Assembly (NCBI RefSeq): GCF_900167575.1
Contig: NZ_FUZP01000001.1
Location: 372,001 to 436,000 of the forward strand
Source: Okibacterium fritillariae
GTDB lineage: Bacteria; Actinomycetota; Actinomycetes; Actinomycetales; Microbacteriaceae
Length of the DNA: 64,000 nt
Reading direction: 5' to 3'
Shown here: positions 1 to 8,067 of the stretch, piece after piece
Numbering within the stretch: position 1 is the stretch's first letter
How the letters are laid out: each line of letters starts with the position of its first letter
Notes under the pieces: generated by a model
Told to the model about the DNA's origin: nothing
Seen by the model: only the letters and a program-made list of their open reading frames with translations
Database searches by the model: none
Position numbers and translations under genes: made by a program

Positions 1-594
1 TGCTCGGGCAAGCACGCCGCCATGCTGCTGGCGTGCGCCGCCAACGGCTGGGACACGGCCACCTACCTCGACCCCGAACACCCCCTGCAGCAACTCGTGC
101 GGCAGACGGTCGAGCGCGTGGCGGGCACGGCCGTCGAATACACGGCGATCGATGGATGCGGCGCGCCCCTGTTCAGCACCACGGTCGAGGGTCTGGCGCG
201 CTCGTTCCGCGCCCTCGTGACGGCACCCGAGGGAACCCCCGAACGCCTCGTCGCCGACGCCATGCGCGCGCACCCCTTCTTCGTGGGCGGCGACAACCAC
301 GCCAACAGCGACACCATGACGCGCGTGCCCGGCGTGCTCGCCAAGGGCGGCGCCGAGGGCGTCATCGGCATGGCCGCGGCCACGGGTCAGGCGGTCGCGA
401 TGAAGATCGTCGACGGCAACCCGCGCGCGACGACCCTGCTCGCGCTCGAGGTGCTGGGCGCGCTGGGCGTGGATGTCGCGGCCGCCGGTTCGCTCGTCGA
501 GCTGCCCGTTCTGGGCGGCGGCGTGCCCGTCGGTGAGATCGCGGCGGGTGCCGATGTGACGGCGTGGATCGCCGCGCGCGGTGACGTGCAGTGA
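1..594 (+). CDS. L-asparaginase II family protein, 3' part only
   Basis: The reading frame is open from base 1, so the N-terminus lies outside the window; 197 residues and the stop are present. The visible part opens with CSGKHAAML and later has AIDGCGAP. These match the zinc and active-site segments (C-x-x-K and D-G-C) described for the Rhizobium etli-type asparaginase (asparaginase_II family), which hydrolyses asparagine to aspartate and ammonia in the cytoplasm. The segment GGDNHANSDTM is also typical. The stop overlaps the GTG start of the next gene (GTGA), so the two are translationally coupled. The coupling to amino-sugar genes is unusual for a plain asparaginase. Family assignment is good; the natural substrate is open. 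Confidence 0.85.
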   Translation, partial: CSGKHAAMLLACAANGWDTATYLDPEHPLQQLVRQTVERVAGTAVEYTAIDGCGAPLFSTTVEGLARSFRALVTAPEGTPERLVADAMRAHPFFVGGDNHANSDTMTRVPGVLAKGGAEGVIGMAAATGQAVAMKIVDGNPRATTLLALEVLGALGVDVAAAGSLVELPVLGGGVPVGEIAAGADVTAWIAARGDVQ

Positions 595-2318
595 GCGCAT
601 CCGACTCTGCGCAGACCAGCCGCGTGCTCGTCGAGCTGTGCGTCGACGACCTGGAGGGGGCGCTCGTCGCCGACCGTGAGGGTGCGGACCGCATCGAGCT
701 GTGCGCCGACCTGCTCGAGGGCGGGACGACGCCGAGCATGGGCACGATCCTGGCGGTGCTCGACGCCGTCGAACGCGTCGGCGTGCAGATCATCGTGCGG
801 CCGCGCGGGGGCGACTTCGTCTACAGCGAGGCCGAGGTCGACGTCATGTGCCGCGACCTGCGGGCCATCGCGGGAGCCGCTTCCGGTGCGCGCACCCCCG
901 TAGGCGTCGTCGTCGGGGCCCTGACCACCGCGGGTGAGGTGGATGCCGCCGCGCTCCGCCGCCTGATCGACGCCGCGGCGCCATTGCCCGTCACTTTCCA
1001 CAAAGCGTTCGATGCGACATCCGATCTGCTGGCAGCCTATGACGTGCTGGCCGCGGCCGGCGTCGAGCGCGTGCTGACCTCGGGTGGGCCGCATCCGGCG
1101 CTGCAGGGCGTCGAGGTGCTGGCCGAACTCGTGCGCTGGTCGCGCGCGGATGCCGCCGCCCCGACCGTGCTCGTCGGCGGATCGGTGCGCCCCGCGAATG
1201 TGCGAGAGATCCTCGATGCAACGGGCGCGACCGAGGTGCACCTGCGCGCCCAGACCGCGTCGCCGCGCGGGGACGGGACGCTGCGGACCGACCCCGACGT
1301 CGTGCGCGACCTGTTCGCGGCCCTCGAGAATCCGGCGACCGACACGCTCTCCGATGCCTCCGTCGTCATCGCCGTCGACATCGGCGGCACCAACCTCAAG
1401 GGCGCCATCGTGGATGCCTCGGGCCGCACCATTGCGTCGCGGTCCGTGGGCGTCGGCGCCACCGGGGACGAGTCGATCGCCCGCATCATTGAGCTGCTGC
1501 AGGGTTTGCGCGCGCACACCGAACAATCGGGACACCACGTGGTCGGCATCGGCGTGGTCACGCCCGGCATGGTCGAGGCCGAGAACGGCATCGTGCGTTA
1601 CGCCTCGACGCTCGACTGGACCGACGTTCCCCTCGGCCCCATCCTCTCGGCCGAACTGGGCGTGCCCGTCGAGATCGGCCACGATGTGCGGTCGAGCGGG
1701 CTCGCCGAGAGTCTCTTCGGTGCCTCGAAGGGTGTCGCCAACTCGGTGCTCGTGGCCATCGGAACGGGTGTCGCGGCCTCGATCTTGAGTGGCGGGCATC
1801 CGGTCGTCGGCGCGGTCACCACGGCCGGCGAACTCGGGCACATCCCCGCCATTCCCGACGGCGAGCCGTGCACGTGCGGCCAACACGGATGTCTCGAGGT
1901 CTATCTCTCGGGTGCCGGAATCGCGCGCCGCTACGCCGCCGCCGGGGGAGAGCCTGGCCTGGACGCCGCCGCTATCTCGGTGCGCCTCGGGCACGACCCC
2001 GTTGCCGACCGCGTGTGGGCCGACGGTGTGCACGCTCTTGCGCTGGGACTGAAATCGGTGACGCTGCTGATCGACCCGGCCGTCATCGTGCTCGCCGGCG
2101 GAGTGTCGCGCGCCGGCGGCCTGCTGCTCGACCCGTTGCGTGCCGAACTCGCGCAGTCGCTCGTGTGGCGGGAAGCGCCCGAAATCCGCGTCTCCGAACT
2201 GGGCACGGCGGGCGGGCGCATCGGCGCCGCGGTCCTCGCGTTCCGCGCCAGCGGCCACGGCGAGGTCGTCGACCGGTGGACGACCGCCGACGTCTTGGCT
2301 GAAGAGCCTCGCGCCTGA
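591..2318 (+). CDS. CutC-like domain fused to ROK-family sugar kinase
   Basis: 575 residues starting at a GTG that overlaps the upstream stop. Residues about 10-245 are a CutC TIM barrel (VELCVDD near the start, DRIELCADLLEGG, IIVRPRGGDF, VTFHKAFD, RVLTSGG), normally a complete protein of 210-250 residues. After a ten-residue linker, residues 258-570 form a ROK kinase: phosphate loop AVDIGGTNLK, catalytic GHD at about 363-365, GELGH and the zinc motif CTCGQHGCLE at about 427-435. No HTH is present, so this is an enzyme and not a repressor. With nagB next, N-acetylglucosamine or N-acetylmannosamine phosphorylation is the likely job. The role of the CutC half is unknown. The sequence between the halves is continuous, with no sign of a frameshift. 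Confidence 0.88.
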   Translation: MSASDSAQTSRVLVELCVDDLEGALVADREGADRIELCADLLEGGTTPSMGTILAVLDAVERVGVQIIVRPRGGDFVYSEAEVDVMCRDLRAIAGAASGARTPVGVVVGALTTAGEVDAAALRRLIDAAAPLPVTFHKAFDATSDLLAAYDVLAAAGVERVLTSGGPHPALQGVEVLAELVRWSRADAAAPTVLVGGSVRPANVREILDATGATEVHLRAQTASPRGDGTLRTDPDVVRDLFAALENPATDTLSDASVVIAVDIGGTNLKGAIVDASGRTIASRSVGVGATGDESIARIIELLQGLRAHTEQSGHHVVGIGVVTPGMVEAENGIVRYASTLDWTDVPLGPILSAELGVPVEIGHDVRSSGLAESLFGASKGVANSVLVAIGTGVAASILSGGHPVVGAVTTAGELGHIPAIPDGEPCTCGQHGCLEVYLSGAGIARRYAAAGGEPGLDAAAISVRLGHDPVADRVWADGVHALALGLKSVTLLIDPAVIVLAGGVSRAGGLLLDPLRAELAQSLVWREAPEIRVSELGTAGGRIGAAVLAFRASGHGEVVDRWTTADVLAEEPRA

Positions 2319-2362
2319 GCGGCGTGCACCCCACATCATCCCCGTATCGAAAGGCACGTGAC

Positions 2363-3142
2363 ATGGCCGAAGTCGTCATCCTCCCCACGAAAGAAGCCGC
2401 CGGAGACCTGGTGGCCGACGCTATCGTGCGTCTCATCACGAGCACACCGGATGCCGTGCTCGGCGTCGCCACGGGCTCGACCCCGTTGCCCGTCTACCGT
2501 TCCCTGGCGGCACGCTCGGCCGGCCTCGATCTCTCCCGCGTGCGCGCCTTCGCCCTCGATGAATACGTGGGGCTGCCCGCCGAGCATCCCGAGTCGTATC
2601 GTTCGGTCATCACGCGTGAGGTCGTCGAACCGCTCGGCCTCGACCCGCAGCTCGTGCACACCCCCAACGGGGATGCCGCCACGATCCAGCACGCGGGCGC
2701 CGACTATGAGGCCGCCATCGAAGCCGCCGGCGGCGTGGACCTGCAGATTCTGGGCATCGGAACCGACGGCCACATCGGCTTCAACGAGCCGGGCTCATCG
2801 TTTGCGTCGCTGACCCGCGTGAAGACGCTCACCGAGCAGACCCGCCGCGACAACGCGCGCTTCTTCGACAGCGTCGACGACGTGCCCCGCCACTGCATCA
2901 CGCAGGGTCTCGGCACCATCCTGCGGGCGCGTCACCTCGTGCTGCTCGCGTTCGGCGAAGCCAAGGCCGAGGCGCTGGCGGCCGCGCTCGAAGGCCCGCT
3001 CACGGCGTCGGTGCCGGGCTCGGCCGTGCAACTGCACGGGCACGTGACGGTCGTGGTCGACGAGGCCGCCGCCTCGCGCCTGGCCCACGCCGACTACTAC
3101 CGCTACACCTACGACAACAAGCCGGACTGGCAAGTGTTGTAA
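2363..3142 (+). CDS. nagB: glucosamine-6-phosphate deaminase
   Basis: 259 residues, the usual length for NagB. It converts glucosamine 6-phosphate to fructose 6-phosphate and ammonia, the last step that feeds amino sugars into glycolysis. Family motifs: GVATGSTPLPVY (phosphate binding), FALDEYVGLP, GIGTDGHIGFNEPGSSF (catalytic Asp and His) and CITQGLGTIL. The start at 2363 is chosen because GAAAGG sits upstream and the N-terminus MAEVVILPT matches the family; an in-frame ATG 39 bases upstream would add 13 unrelated residues. It follows the CutC-ROK gene by 44 bases and is probably in the same operon. No NagA is seen here; it may lie upstream of the window. Confidence 0.95.
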   Translation: MAEVVILPTKEAAGDLVADAIVRLITSTPDAVLGVATGSTPLPVYRSLAARSAGLDLSRVRAFALDEYVGLPAEHPESYRSVITREVVEPLGLDPQLVHTPNGDAATIQHAGADYEAAIEAAGGVDLQILGIGTDGHIGFNEPGSSFASLTRVKTLTEQTRRDNARFFDSVDDVPRHCITQGLGTILRARHLVLLAFGEAKAEALAAALEGPLTASVPGSAVQLHGHVTVVVDEAAASRLAHADYYRYTYDNKPDWQVL

Positions 3143-3171
3143 AGAGGTTAGCCACCGTTCATTTTTCAGCG

Positions 3172-3192
3172 CTGTTCAGTTTCACTGAACAG
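3172..3192. promoter_or_regulatory. perfect 9-bp inverted repeat between nagB and iclR-type gene
   Basis: CTGTTCAGT, spacer TTC, ACTGAACAG. It lies between two convergent genes. A T-run precedes and an A-run follows on both strands, the opposite of an intrinsic terminator, so a protein-binding site is more likely. It shares TCACTGAA with the first of the three repeats upstream of the oxidoreductase at 6493, hinting at the neighbouring IclR regulator. Function unproven. Confidence 0.4.
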
Positions 3193-3250
3193 TGGCAAAA
3201 AGTGAACGCTCTCTTTCGTCGATCAGCGATCGGCGGAAGGTGAAGCAACC

Positions 3251-4033
3251 TCAGCGAACGGGGATGGCCGAGATCATGCCGAGGCCGACGCTGATGCGGT
3301 CGGCGACCTCGACGAGTTCCTCGGACAGGGCGTCGAGGTCGTGGTCGTTCATCACGGTGAGGCGGCCCGAGATGGAGATCGCCGCGACCACCGAGCCAGT
3401 GGCATCGCGGATGGGGGCGGCGACGCACAGGCGGCCGAGCGCGAGTTCCTGATCTTCGAGGGCTGTGCCGCGTTCGGCGACGCGGGCCAGGTCGGCGGTC
3501 AGCGCCTCGAACGTGGTGAGCGTGTTCTTCGTGTAGCGCGGGTAGGGCTCGTCGCCGAGCAGCTCGCGGCGCTCGTCGTCCCCGAGGCCCGACAGCAGGC
3601 ATTTGCCGAGCGCCGAGGCGTGCAGCGGTTGATGCAACCCGACCATGGTGTGCGATTTGGGCGCGAGCGAGCCTTCGAAGTGGCAGAGATAGACCGAGCT
3701 CGCCCCGTCGCGCACGGCGACGTTGACACTGAGGCCCGTGCGGTGGGCCAGCTCCTGAGCCGCACTGCGTGCCTCTCGGTGCACGGCGTTCTGATTGAGA
3801 CCGGCGCTCGACAGGGCCAGGATGGCGGGGCCGATCGTATAGGCGGGGCCGGCCGCGAGTTTGCTCACATAGCCGAGCTCTTCGAGCGTGCCGAGCAGCC
3901 GGGCGGTTGTCGAGGCGCCGAGCCCCGTCGCGCGGGCGATATCGGATGCCCGCAGCGGGCCGCTCGTCGACGCACCGAGAGCCTCGAGCACCGAGGCGGC
4001 GCGGCCGATGCCTTGCTGGATTTCGCCGGGCAC
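3251..4033 (-). CDS. IclR-family transcriptional regulator
   Basis: 260 residues, typical IclR size. The N-terminal winged helix (about 8-60) contains ASDIARATGLGASTTARLL. The effector-binding domain (about 80-255) carries the family segment around PRYTKNTLTTFEAL, then GTALEDQELALGRLCVAAPIR and VAAISISG. The GTG start is preceded by AAGAGG at proper spacing. The gene lies 39 bases downstream of the FAD oxidoreductase on the same strand and is probably co-transcribed with it. It is the likely controller of the oxidoreductase and the divergent transporter through the repeats at 6493-6552. The inducer is unknown. Confidence 0.92.
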   Translation of the reverse strand: MPGEIQQGIGRAASVLEALGASTSGPLRASDIARATGLGASTTARLLGTLEELGYVSKLAAGPAYTIGPAILALSSAGLNQNAVHREARSAAQELAHRTGLSVNVAVRDGASSVYLCHFEGSLAPKSHTMVGLHQPLHASALGKCLLSGLGDDERRELLGDEPYPRYTKNTLTTFEALTADLARVAERGTALEDQELALGRLCVAAPIRDATGSVVAAISISGRLTVMNDHDLDALSEELVEVADRISVGLGMISAIPVR

Positions 4034-4072
4034 GGGGACCTCTTTCGCTCGGGACGGACGAGGACTCAGCTG

Positions 4073-6451
4073 TCAGCCTACCCAGGCATCTCCGGCGCGG
4101 CCGCTCGGCGCCGAGTACGCCTTGAGCGCGACGACCGTGACATACGGCGAACCGTTGGTGCCGCGCACCACCAGCCGCAAACCGTCGGTCGTGACGGCGT
4201 CGATGTCGTGCACGCGGTGGCGGTGGCGGTTGCCCGAGACCTCGGCCACCGGCATCCATTCGCCCGTGGCGGTGCGCGCCTCGACGGCGTAGTCGGACAC
4301 GAGTTCCGGGATGACCTCGAACTCCGTGCGGTGGTGGTGCAGGTTCACCAGATCCTCGTCGACGTCGTCGTTGAACACGATGCGCACCGAACGGATGGTC
4401 ACAGGCTCGGACCACGTCGCCTCGACCGTTTCGGGGTGGGTGACGAGGTCGCGGGTCGGGTCGAGTGGGGCCGACGACCAGAGGTGCGGTCCGCCGAAGG
4501 GGCGCTGCAGGCCGTCGGTCAGGTGGGCGGGGGAGTAGGCGGTGGTCGCGGGCGACACGGTCGCGACGAAGCTGCGGCGGCGCAGCATCCGGGCCGTCCA
4601 ATCCGTGACCGGCTGGTCGCCCTCTTCGGGGATGTGGTCGTCGAGGGATTCGTCCGAGGCGTGTTTGGCGGTGAGGGCGAGCACGCCGTAGGGGCGCTCC
4701 TTGGCCAGGTGCAGCGCGATGTCGGGGTTGGCCCGCACGACGACGACGGCGTTCTGGGGGTCGTCGGGCAGCCAGTCGAAACGGGCGGCGATCGGGATGC
4801 TGCGGCCCGCCGTCACCGCGACGGTGCGGGTGTCGAGCGGCACGATGGGGGCGTAGTTCTGCGGTTTGCCCGTGCCCCAGAGCTCGACCGTGACGGTGGT
4901 GTCGGCGCTCGCGTCGGCGCGGAAGGTAATGTCGTCGAGGCGCGGCTCGATCGGGATGACGAGCGCGACGTCGCGGTCGAGGGGGAGGGTCGTGTTGGCC
5001 CCCGCGTGCGGCACCGTCGAGAGGTGGGTGAGCGTGCTCGATGCGGTCAGGGTGGCGGTGTGCATGAGGTCGTCGGCGTCATCCGCTCGCACACCGATGA
5101 CGGGCGCGTCCTCTCGCAGGAGCGTGCCCTGCAAGACGTCGAGGTGGCGGGAACCGAGCTCGCGCGGGGTCACGTCGAGGCGCGCGGCGAGGGCCGCGGC
5201 CGTTCCGACCGCCTGGCCCTGCGTGCTGCACGTGGCCATGACGCGCGTCGACCCGAAGGCCACGTGGGAAGCCGAGATGTTGCGCCCGGCGAAGAGCAGA
5301 TTCGAGACATCCCGCGAATAGAGGCTGCGGAAGGGGATGTCGTAGGTGCCATCGCTGAAACGCTGCTGGGCACCCGGTTTGTCGGCATAGACGCCCTCGA
5401 CGGGGTGCAGGTCGATCGACCAGCCGCCGAACGCGACGGCGTCGTCGAAGCGCACCTGGTCGAGGATGTCGTGCTGGGTGAGCGTGTGGTCGCCCACGAA
5501 GCGGCGGTATTCACGTTTGCCCGGGATGGCACCGACCCATTCGAGCGTGAGCGTGTCGGCGTCGAATTCGCCCGAGTTCTTGATGTGGTTCCAGATGCCG
5601 AAGACGACGCCCCACAGCTCGTCGCGGATGCGTTCGTTGTCGCCGACCGTGTCGAGTTCGCCGCCCCATTCGATCCACCAGTAATTGCAGCCGTTGTCGC
5701 CCGTGCGGATGATGCGGTTGGCCAGGATGGGGGTCTGGGCGATGTCGATGGCGATGCTCGGCGGCACGAAACGCTCGGGGCGGCCCGCATCCTTCGTGTA
5801 GAAGAAGATGGAGCTGCCGAGGAGTTCGTCGTCGGCCTCGAGGGGGGCCCAGGGCTCGTTGTATTCCGAGCGGGCCTCGCGGCCGATGCGGTAGGTGGCG
5901 CCGGCTTGGGCGCCGATCAGGCCGTCGCCCGTGCAGTCGATGAAGATCGGGGCCTCGAAGCGCGTTTCGATTTCACTGCCCATGGTCCAGCCGATGACGG
6001 CCTCGATGGCGGGTGCGGCAGCCCGGGCGGAGTCGGGGGCGGCAGCGGGCGCGGCGTCGAGGGTGGCAGCGGGTGCGGCAGTGGGTGTTGCGTCGCGCAT
6101 GACGGTGGTGCGGACATCCGTGTTGAGGTGCAGGTGGATGTTGGGCTCGGCGCGCACGAGGTCGAGCACCGTTTGGTCCCAGTAGTAGGGGTTGCCCTCG
6201 GCGTTTCGGTATTGGTTCTCGAGGAAGAGCTCGCCCATGATGCCGGTTTCGCGCGCGAACCGCTGGTGGCCGTGCGCGGTGGCGCCGACCACCCACACGC
6301 GGATCTCGCTCGACGAGTTGCCGCCGAGCACGGGACGATTGGTGATGAGCGAGACGCGCGAACCGAGTCGGGCGGCGGCAACGGCGGCTGAGACGCCGGC
6401 GAGGCCTCCGCCGATGACGACGACATCGCTGGACTCTGTTCGACTCTGCAT
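4073..6451 (-). CDS. large FAD-dependent oxidoreductase with beta-sandwich C-terminus
   Basis: 792 residues. Residues 9-40 are a Rossmann FAD-binding fold (VVVIGGGLAGVSAAVAAARLG, then an acidic/polar second strand), followed by VLGGNSSSEIRV, a signature of the FAD-dependent oxidoreductase group that includes PF12831-type proteins. FIDCTGDG at about 170-176 and GRNISASHVAFGSTR further on are the later FAD contacts. The last 130-150 residues (from about THPETVEATW) look like a discoidin-type beta-sandwich. The protein has no signal peptide, so it is cytoplasmic. An alanine/proline-rich insert interrupts the FAD domain at residues about 121-148. AAAGGAG precedes the ATG. Neighbours (IclR regulator, divergent transporter) suggest a catabolic oxidase or dehydrogenase. 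The substrate is not recognisable. Confidence 0.85.
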   Translation of the reverse strand: MQSRTESSDVVVIGGGLAGVSAAVAAARLGSRVSLITNRPVLGGNSSSEIRVWVVGATAHGHQRFARETGIMGELFLENQYRNAEGNPYYWDQTVLDLVRAEPNIHLHLNTDVRTTVMRDATPTAAPAATLDAAPAAAPDSARAAAPAIEAVIGWTMGSEIETRFEAPIFIDCTGDGLIGAQAGATYRIGREARSEYNEPWAPLEADDELLGSSIFFYTKDAGRPERFVPPSIAIDIAQTPILANRIIRTGDNGCNYWWIEWGGELDTVGDNERIRDELWGVVFGIWNHIKNSGEFDADTLTLEWVGAIPGKREYRRFVGDHTLTQHDILDQVRFDDAVAFGGWSIDLHPVEGVYADKPGAQQRFSDGTYDIPFRSLYSRDVSNLLFAGRNISASHVAFGSTRVMATCSTQGQAVGTAAALAARLDVTPRELGSRHLDVLQGTLLREDAPVIGVRADDADDLMHTATLTASSTLTHLSTVPHAGANTTLPLDRDVALVIPIEPRLDDITFRADASADTTVTVELWGTGKPQNYAPIVPLDTRTVAVTAGRSIPIAARFDWLPDDPQNAVVVVRANPDIALHLAKERPYGVLALTAKHASDESLDDHIPEEGDQPVTDWTARMLRRRSFVATVSPATTAYSPAHLTDGLQRPFGGPHLWSSAPLDPTRDLVTHPETVEATWSEPVTIRSVRIVFNDDVDEDLVNLHHHRTEFEVIPELVSDYAVEARTATGEWMPVAEVSGNRHRHRVHDIDAVTTDGLRLVVRGTNGSPYVTVVALKAYSAPSGRAGDAWVG

Positions 6452-6492
6452 GGGGTTGGGCTCCTTTGACCGGGGGACGACGACCTCAAACT

Positions 6493-6552
6493 ATCACTGA
6501 ATGGGATTAACTTTCCGCTCAGTGGGATTAAACCATCGCTTGGTGGTATGTT
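6493..6552. promoter_or_regulatory. three 21-bp-phased direct repeats, probable IclR operator array
   Basis: Copies begin at 6493 (ATCACTGAATGGGATTAA), 6514 (TCCGCTCAGTGGGATTAA) and 6535 (ATCGCTTGGTGGTATGTT). The first two share TGGGATTAA exactly; the third keeps TGG, the central AT and ATCGCT. The spacing of exactly 21 bp places all copies on one face of the helix. They lie in the 139-bp gap between the divergent oxidoreductase and MFS genes. IclR-type regulators such as PcaU are known to bind multiple repeats. Binding by the adjacent IclR protein is inferred. Confidence 0.55.
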
Positions 6553-6590
6553 GATCGTCGCCAGCTTCAACAATGACGTGAGGATTCCCG

Positions 6591-7943
6591 ATGAGCGAGA
6601 CAGTGAAACAGCCGCAGGCCGGCCTCGACGAGGCCGCCGCCCGCACGAGCCTGACCCCCTTAGACGACGCGGAACGCCGCCGGCGCATGCGCAAGGTCAT
6701 CGGCGCCGCGGGGGCCGGGCATTTCGTCGAATGGTTCGACTTCGGTCTCTATGGAACCCTCGCCACCGTCATCAGCGTGCAGTTCTTCCAGCAGGGCAAC
6801 ACGCAGGCCGCCCTCCTCTCGGCCTTCGCCGTGTTCGGCGCCGGCTTCGTGATGCGCCCCCTCGGCGGCCTCTTCTGGGGTTCGATCGGCGACCGGCTCG
6901 GCCGCAAGACGACGCTCGCCACGGTCATCCTCGTCACCTCGGGTGCCACGGTGGTGATGGGCCTCTTGCCCACCTTCGACATGGTGGGGCTGTGGGCGCC
7001 GTTCTTGCTCGTGATCGTGCGGCTCGTGCAGGGCTTCGCGGCCGGCGGCGAGAGCTCGGGCGCGACGACGTTGCTCGCCGAATATGCGCCGTCCAACCGA
7101 CGCGGTTTCGTCACCAGCTTCATCGACGTCTTCGGCTTCGCCGCCTTCGTTGTGAGTGCCGGCCTGGTGTTGCTGTTCACCACGACGCTCGGCGAAGATG
7201 CCCTCACCGACTGGGGATGGCGCGTCCTCTTCCTGCTCGCCCTGCCGCTCGGTCTCGTCGGCCTCTACCTGCGTAACAAGCTCGAGGACACCCCCGAATT
7301 CCAGGCCGTGAAGGCCGCCGGCGAGGTGTCGGCCTCCCCGCTGCGCGATTCGTTCCGCACGTCGTGGCGCGCGCTGCTGTTCTGCGTCGGATTCGTCGTG
7401 CTCAAGGCCGTCGGGCACTGGATTCTGCAGACCTTCATGCCGTCCTACCTGCAAACCGACCTGGGCTATAGCAAGACCCTCAGCTACGGCGCCACCGTCG
7501 TGGGCCTGCTCGCGATCGCCACGCTCGTGCCCTTCATGGGTCTGCTCAGCGACAAGATCGGTCGCAAACCGGTCATGATCGCCGGATGCCTGGGCTTCCT
7601 CGTGCTCACCTACCCCACGCTCATGCTCATGAACGCCGGCAACTTCTGGGCGGCCGCCGGAGCCATGATCATCCTGGGTGTCTTCATGGCCGCGTTCGAT
7701 GGTGCCGCCAGTGCCGCGATGGCGGAACTTTTCCCCACCCGCATCCGCTACGGCAGCATGTCGATCGCTTACAACATGTCGGTCGCCGTGTTCGGTGGCA
7801 TCACGCCCTACTTCGCCACCTTCCTCATCGCCTCGACGGGCAACAAGTTCGCCCCCGCCTTCTACGTGATGGCCGCCGCGCTCATCAGCCTCATCGTGGT
7901 GCTGCGCGCTCGCGAGACCGCGAAGGCCCCGCTGCCGTCCTAG
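6591..7943 (+). CDS. MFS transporter, metabolite:H+ symporter type
   Basis: 450 residues with about 12 hydrophobic membrane segments. The N-terminal segment GAGHFVEWFDFGLYG is the signature of the MHS group (proline/betaine, citrate, alpha-ketoglutarate and related acid symporters). The motif-A loops GSIGDRLGRKTTL and LSDKIGRKPVM are in place. GTGAGGA precedes the ATG. It is divergent from the FAD oxidoreductase and shares its operator region, so it probably imports the substrate of that enzyme or a related organic acid. The family is secure; the substrate is not. Confidence 0.9.
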   Translation: MSETVKQPQAGLDEAAARTSLTPLDDAERRRRMRKVIGAAGAGHFVEWFDFGLYGTLATVISVQFFQQGNTQAALLSAFAVFGAGFVMRPLGGLFWGSIGDRLGRKTTLATVILVTSGATVVMGLLPTFDMVGLWAPFLLVIVRLVQGFAAGGESSGATTLLAEYAPSNRRGFVTSFIDVFGFAAFVVSAGLVLLFTTTLGEDALTDWGWRVLFLLALPLGLVGLYLRNKLEDTPEFQAVKAAGEVSASPLRDSFRTSWRALLFCVGFVVLKAVGHWILQTFMPSYLQTDLGYSKTLSYGATVVGLLAIATLVPFMGLLSDKIGRKPVMIAGCLGFLVLTYPTLMLMNAGNFWAAAGAMIILGVFMAAFDGAASAAMAELFPTRIRYGSMSIAYNMSVAVFGGITPYFATFLIASTGNKFAPAFYVMAAALISLIVVLRARETAKAPLPS

Positions 7944-7956
7944 GCCGGCCCGCACT

Positions 7957-7989
7957 GCGCGGGTCGTGCACGTGACGCGCGACCCGCGC
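7957..7989 (+). terminator. GC-rich hairpin after the MFS gene
   Basis: Perfect 10-bp stem GCGCGGGTCG / CGACCCGCGC with a 13-base loop, 14 bases after the transporter stop. There is no clear T-run, as is common in high-GC actinobacteria. It probably separates the transporter from the LacI gene. Confidence 0.5.
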
Positions 7990-8067
7990 GGCTGTGACAG
8001 GTGGCGCAACCGTTTGTCCCCGCCTGGCTAGGATGGCGTCAGCACCGGTGCGACGGAGAGGGGCGTG

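Noticed and set aside
387-2357. A 656-codon minus-strand frame opposite the CutC-ROK gene
   Set aside because: Low-complexity composition and a perfect mirror of a well-supported gene; a GC shadow.
3172-3192. Palindrome after nagB as an intrinsic terminator
   Set aside because: The T-run lies before and the A-run after the stem on both strands, opposite to a terminator; kept as a possible binding site.
3341-6391. A 1016-codon open frame on the plus strand opposite the IclR and oxidoreductase genes
   Set aside because: Its translation is Arg/Gly/Val/Asp-rich without motifs, while the minus-strand genes show clear families. Long antisense open frames are expected at this GC content.
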